This document shows positions 6,388 through 9,571 of a stretch of DNA of 9,571 bases, piece by piece; within the stretch, counting starts at the first letter, position 1; every line of letters starts with the position of its first letter. The stretch is taken from NCBI GenBank assembly GCA_009780445.1, contig WRAA01000060.1, forward strand, positions 1-9,571, given 5' to 3'. The notes below the pieces were generated by a model. It did no database searches and was not told where the DNA came from. It was given only the letters and a program-made list of their open reading frames with translations. This DNA comes from Defluviitaleaceae bacterium. Lineage in GTDB: Bacteria > Bacillota > Clostridia > Lachnospirales > WRAA01. The translations under genes and the position numbers were made by a program.

Positions 6388-7515
6388 CTAACTCCCAACT
6401 ATCTCCTTTACATACGCGGAGATTATGCCCAGCCCCTTCTCCAGCAGATCCTTCTCAAAGGCGTAACCCACGCGGATGTAACCTTCCACGCCCATGGCAC
6501 TGCCCGGCACCACCATCACGCCTGTGTCCTCCAGCAGCCCCAGGCAGAACTCACGCGAAGGCATGTCGAAGCCCAGCTTTATGAATGCCGTTGTGCCGCC
6601 TTGCGGGCGGACGAAGGAGAAGTGCGGCTCCCGCGTGACCCACGCGTCCAGCACATCCAGGTTCGCTCGGGCGATCGCGATGTTACGCGCGAATATTTTG
6701 CCGCTGTGTTCAAGGGCGAGAGAGTCGAGGTAGTCGTCCGCAACGCCGCAGCTTATCAGGGTGTAGTCCCGGTGCTTGTTCACCTTCTCGATCACGGCCT
6801 CCGGCGCGGCCACCCAGCCGATTCTAAGGCCGGCCAAGGCCAGAGCCTTGGACATGCTGGACGTGCTGATGCCGTGTTCGTACATGTCGGCAAGGGACTC
6901 GGTAAGGTTCTGCCCCGTGTGCGTAAGGCCGCGGTAGGCCTCGTCGCAGAGGATGTACGTCCCGTACGGCCGCACAACGTCGACGATGCGCTGTAGGTAG
7001 GCCGCGTCCATCACCGCGCCCGAAGGGTTGTGCGGATTGTTGATCACGACAAGCTTTACGCGCTCGTTCATCAAGTTTGCCAGCAGTTCCACATCCGGCA
7101 GGAAGCCGTTGGACTCGTTCAGCGGCATGGTCGTTACCTTCGCGCCCAAGGCCTCCGGCAGGGAGTACAGCTGCTGGTACGCGGGGAAGATCGACACCAC
7201 TTCGTCCCCCGGCTCCACAAGGGCGGAGAACACCAGGGCGTTCGCGCCGATCGCGCCGTGGGTTGTCGTTACGTTCTCCGGCTTCACGGTCTTGTACAGG
7301 CCGCAGATGCCGCGCACAAAGCCGGGGCTGCCGGTGATGTGGCCGTATGTCATACGCAGTGACAACAGCTCCGCCAGAGCTTCCTCCCTGCGCCCGCAAA
7401 GGGTCAGCAGCTCATCCACCGTAAGCGACGACACACAGGTTTCCGCAAGGTTGTACCGGCACCCAGCCTCGTACTCGTTCATATACATCTCTATGGCAAA
7501 GTCTTGTATCCTCAT
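6388..7515 (-). CDS. Class I/II fold PLP-dependent aminotransferase
   Basis: This 375-residue fold-type I PLP enzyme has the aminotransferase signatures in order: GHITGSPGFVRGI near the N-terminus, THGAIGAN for phosphate contact, NPHNPSG (160-166), DEAYRG with Asp191 and Tyr194 for the PLP ring, SSMSKALALAGLRIGW with the Schiff-base Lys223, and a C-terminal GYIRVGYAF whose Arg should bind the substrate carboxylate. The N-terminal pattern (AETCVSSLTVDELL, then YGHITGSP) and the GAIGAN...EPGDEVVS...AYQQLYSLP run recall the capreomycidine-synthase-like subgroup of class I aminotransferases. That is recall of family pattern, not a search, and the amino donor is unknown. Start ATG 7515 is chosen over a frame opening at 7617 because AGGGGTGG lies 7 nt before it and the longer version would intrude into the dehydrogenase gene and add an Arg/Ser-rich tail. 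The gap to the dehydrogenase stop is 13 nt. Confidence 0.92.
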   Translation of the reverse strand: MRIQDFAIEMYMNEYEAGCRYNLAETCVSSLTVDELLTLCGRREEALAELLSLRMTYGHITGSPGFVRGICGLYKTVKPENVTTTHGAIGANALVFSALVEPGDEVVSIFPAYQQLYSLPEALGAKVTTMPLNESNGFLPDVELLANLMNERVKLVVINNPHNPSGAVMDAAYLQRIVDVVRPYGTYILCDEAYRGLTHTGQNLTESLADMYEHGISTSSMSKALALAGLRIGWVAAPEAVIEKVNKHRDYTLISCGVADDYLDSLALEHSGKIFARNIAIARANLDVLDAWVTREPHFSFVRPQGGTTAFIKLGFDMPSREFCLGLLEDTGVMVVPGSAMGVEGYIRVGYAFEKDLLEKGLGIISAYVKEIVGS

Positions 7516-7528
7516 AATCGCGCCACCC

Positions 7529-8698
7529 CTAATTCCTGAACGACGCGTGGTAGATCTTCTTGATGTCCTCGACGGTGAGGTCTCTGGCACTGCGCGAGAG
7601 CAGGCGGCGTTCGGCATATGCGTCCACGGCCCAGCGGTCTATCCCGCTCTTGTCGGTGATGCCGGCGTCCTCCATCCTTGTGGGAAGCTCCAGCCGTTCG
7701 CACATGTGTTCCAGCGCGTCCAGACACAGCAACGCGCCTTCGCGTGTGCTGAGGTGGTCCACCTTTTCGCCCAGAGCCTTGGCCATGATGTAGAACTTGT
7801 CCTCCACAGCCGGCATGATGAACTCGAAGCAAGCACGCATTATCGGCGTAAGCGCACGCCCGTGGTTTATGTGGAACTCGCCGCCGATAGGGTACGACAG
7901 CGCGTGTACAATGCTCGTGCCAGTGTTGTTCATGATAATGCCAGACATGAGCGAACCCATGGACATGTAGTACCGCGCGTTAAGGTCGTCCCCCTTAGCA
8001 TAGGCCTTGCCGATCCACTTGGAGATCATCTCCATCGCGCTGATGGCCATGCTGTCTGTGATGGGGTTGGCAAGGGTGGAGACAAACGGCTCCGCCACGT
8101 GCATAAACGCGTCGATGCCCGTGTTGGCCGTAACCGACGGCGGGCAGGACACGGTAAGCTTTGGGTCGATGATGGACGCGCTCGGCAGCAGCACCTTGGA
8201 CGCGGCCACCTTCTTAACGTTGGATTCAGCGTCCAGCAGCACGGCATAACGCGTTACCTCCGTGCCTGTGCCTGACGTTGTGGGTATCATGATGGTGGGC
8301 AGGCCGCGCTTGGGGATCTTGTCGATTCCGAAGTAGTCCGCCGCGCGGCCGGGGTTCGTGACCAGTGCCGAAGCCATCTTGGCCACGTCCATAACACTGC
8401 CGCCGCCGAAGCCGATCACGCAGTCCGTGCCTTCATCCTTGGCGAAAGCCGCGACTTCCTCCGCCGACTGCGCCGTAGGCTCCACGGTGCTGCGCGCCTC
8501 TATGCGCACCACACACTCGATGCCTTCGCCCCTCAGAGACTGCGCCACAGCCTCAAGGGATCCGCTCTTCTCGATGTTTGGCCCGCTCAGCAGCAACGCC
8601 CGTTTCGAACCAAGCTTCGCCGCTTCCTGCCCAACATTCTGCACCGAATCCATCCCGAACACTACATTCGGCACGGCAACATTAATTGTCTGAAACAT
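7529..8698 (-). CDS. Iron-containing (group III) alcohol dehydrogenase
   Basis: This 389-residue NAD(P)- and metal-dependent dehydrogenase interconverts an alcohol or hydroxy acid with its aldehyde or keto form. The nucleotide-binding GGGSVMD (98-104) and TTSGTGTE (140-147) motifs are intact. The four metal ligands are Asp196 and His200 (GIDAFMH), His265 (IVHALS) and His279 (INHGRA), with the same spacing as in FucO (196, 200, 263, 277). The residue matching FucO His267 is Tyr269 (HALSYPIGG), a variant I believe is common in a subgroup of Fe-ADHs. Length is standard (380-390). AGGGAG lies 8 nt before the ATG. It lies 48 nt after the permease gene, across a small hairpin, and 13 nt before the aminotransferase, so it should be transcribed with both. 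The substrate is unknown. A short-chain hydroxy acid or aldehyde alcohol is plausible from context. Confidence 0.95.
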   Translation of the reverse strand: MFQTINVAVPNVVFGMDSVQNVGQEAAKLGSKRALLLSGPNIEKSGSLEAVAQSLRGEGIECVVRIEARSTVEPTAQSAEEVAAFAKDEGTDCVIGFGGGSVMDVAKMASALVTNPGRAADYFGIDKIPKRGLPTIMIPTTSGTGTEVTRYAVLLDAESNVKKVAASKVLLPSASIIDPKLTVSCPPSVTANTGIDAFMHVAEPFVSTLANPITDSMAISAMEMISKWIGKAYAKGDDLNARYYMSMGSLMSGIIMNNTGTSIVHALSYPIGGEFHINHGRALTPIMRACFEFIMPAVEDKFYIMAKALGEKVDHLSTREGALLCLDALEHMCERLELPTRMEDAGITDKSGIDRWAVDAYAERRLLSRSARDLTVEDIKKIYHASFRN

Positions 8699-8723
8699 CT
8701 CGTCAGCTCCCTCTCATGATTTA

Positions 8724-8746
8724 GAACCTGTGCTCAACACAGATTC
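8724..8746 (-). other. Small hairpin between permease and alcohol dehydrogenase genes
   Basis: On the minus strand GAATCTGTG (8746-8738) pairs with CACAGGTTC (8732-8724), 9 bp with one G-U wobble and a 5-nt loop. It starts immediately after the TAA of the permease gene and is followed by TAAATCATGAG without a T run, so it is at best a weak terminator. Like the hairpin after tctC, it may protect or trim the upstream part of the mRNA and set a different expression level for the downstream enzymes. Confidence 0.45.
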
Positions 8747-9571
8747 TTACAACAGACCAAAAGTTCTAAGCGTGAACAGCCCCAGCGTAAGCGTGAACAC
8801 CGCAAACGCCATCGTAAAGAGTATTCCGTTGAGCGCGAGATCCTCGTCCCCGCCCAGGTTGCACGCAAAGGCATAGCTTGATATCGCCGTGGGCGTGGCC
8901 AGCATCACAAACATCACCAGCACCGCCTCCGAGCCAAAGCCCAGCCATACGGCAATCGGCACAAAGATCAGCGGCGACAGCACCAGCTTCACAAAGGCGA
9001 CCACCAAGGCCGGCTTGTAGCGCGATCTCATCTTCGAGATGTCGATGCTTCCGCCCAGGGCAAGCAGTGCCATCGGCGTTGTCATCATGGCGATATAGTC
9101 GATGGGGATGTCCACCACCACGGGCAGGGATATATCGGCAAGCGACACCGCAAGCCCCAGCAGTATGCCGTACATCAGCGGGCTGAAGATGTTGCGGACG
9201 AGCGTCAGCATTCCGCGCAGACCCAGCAGGCTCTCGCCCTCGTTACCCGCCAGCGCGATAGACGTCAGCACGTTGTAGAGCGGCACGATAAACGCTACGG
9301 GCAGCAGGGCGAGGCCGCTGTCGGAATCGCCCAGAACAAACGCCGTAAGCGGCAGACCCACGATGGCGTAGTTGCTGCGAAAACAGGCTTGCGCGAAGGT
9401 TCCCGCCACCTTCCTGCTCTTAAAGTAAGGCATGGACAGCTTCCACGACAGCACGAACACAACGATCGTCGCCGCAAAACTGAGCATCACGAAGGGTATG
9501 TCGAACAGGTGTTCTATGATGTTGCTGCGCGACACATCCCGAAAGAGCAGCACGGGCAGGCCAAGGTTGAA
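8747..9571 (-). CDS. AEC (auxin efflux carrier) family permease, 5' end outside window
   Basis: The frame runs from the right edge to a TAA at 8749-8747 and shows 274 residues. Family members have about 310, so roughly 35-40 N-terminal residues, including the start codon and first membrane helix, are missing. AEC-type features: a hydrophobic opening LGLPVLLF, the SNYAIVGLPL segment (66-75 of the visible part) matching the usual G-N-Y-G-x-x-G-L-P motif, TTPMALLALGGSI (164-176), which closely fits the family hallmark P-x-A-L-L-x-L-G, and LATPTAISSYAFA (224-236). About eight membrane helices are visible in two blocks around a short charged loop. Bacterial AEC proteins are often annotated as malate, malonate or other organic-acid carriers, and the direction and substrate cannot be told here. 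It is the first visible gene of the minus-strand operon. Promoter and any earlier genes lie beyond the window. Confidence 0.9.
   Translation of the reverse strand, partial: FNLGLPVLLFRDVSRSNIIEHLFDIPFVMLSFAATIVVFVLSWKLSMPYFKSRKVAGTFAQACFRSNYAIVGLPLTAFVLGDSDSGLALLPVAFIVPLYNVLTSIALAGNEGESLLGLRGMLTLVRNIFSPLMYGILLGLAVSLADISLPVVVDIPIDYIAMMTTPMALLALGGSIDISKMRSRYKPALVVAFVKLVLSPLIFVPIAVWLGFGSEAVLVMFVMLATPTAISSYAFACNLGGDEDLALNGILFTMAFAVFTLTLGLFTLRTFGLL

Noticed and set aside
7028..8275. A 415-codon open frame on the plus strand opposite the aminotransferase and Fe-ADH genes
   Set aside because: It spans two well-supported minus-strand genes with intact catalytic motifs, has an Arg/His/Val-rich composition typical of antisense frames in G+C-rich coding DNA, and shows no family motif.
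1..9571. CRISPR arrays, tRNA or rRNA genes, insertion sequences, attachment sites
   Set aside because: No spaced direct repeats, no tRNA-like cloverleaf arms or rRNA segments, and no transposase or integrase frame or terminal inverted repeats were seen by eye on either strand.

Overview
The window (roughly 55-60% G+C by eye) looks like a bacterial chromosome segment that is dense with transport and carboxylate/amino-acid catabolism genes. Strong GGAGG-type ribosome binding sites, a substrate-binding protein made as a lipoprotein, and the mix of TTT transporter, AEC permease, Fe-type alcohol dehydrogenase, PLP aminotransferase and S9 peptidase fit an anaerobic fermenter, most likely a G+C-richer Clostridia/Bacillota member. 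Synergistota is an alternative. There is no rRNA or marker gene, so this placement is inference.

Layout: (a) 1-140, the last 33 codons of an unrecognised gene and its rho-independent terminator. (b) 185-4230, a complete plus-strand operon: an extended -10 promoter, a 5' leader with an imperfect dyad, a tripartite tricarboxylate transporter (TctC-type lipoprotein 286-1260, TctB 1334-1777, TctA 1788-3320), then a DapA/NanA-family class I aldolase (3313-4185) whose start overlaps the tctA stop, closed by a good terminator. A stable hairpin sits between the binding-protein gene and the membrane genes. (c) 4239-4430, a truncated RelE/ParE-type toxin remnant on the minus strand. (d) 4437-9571, a minus-strand operon entering from the right edge: AEC-family permease (5' end outside the window), Fe-dependent alcohol dehydrogenase, class I/II aminotransferase and S9 prolyl-oligopeptidase-type peptidase, with gaps of 48, 13 and 1 nt. 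The two operons converge on the terminator near 4200.

How the genes may work together (inference): the TTT system imports a carboxylate, and the co-translated aldolase probably splits it, or a derivative, into pyruvate and an aldehyde. The opposing operon supplies an alcohol/aldehyde oxidoreductase, an aminotransferase and an acylaminoacyl-type peptidase beside a second carboxylate-type permease. That would suit fermentation of peptides or hydroxy/amino acids, but no substrate can be read from the sequence and the two operons need not share a pathway. No regulator gene, tRNA, rRNA, CRISPR array or insertion sequence was seen. I see no clearly new system. The most unusual points are an altered pyruvate-binding motif in the aldolase, the intercistronic hairpin in the TTT operon and the toxin remnant lying in frame behind the peptidase.
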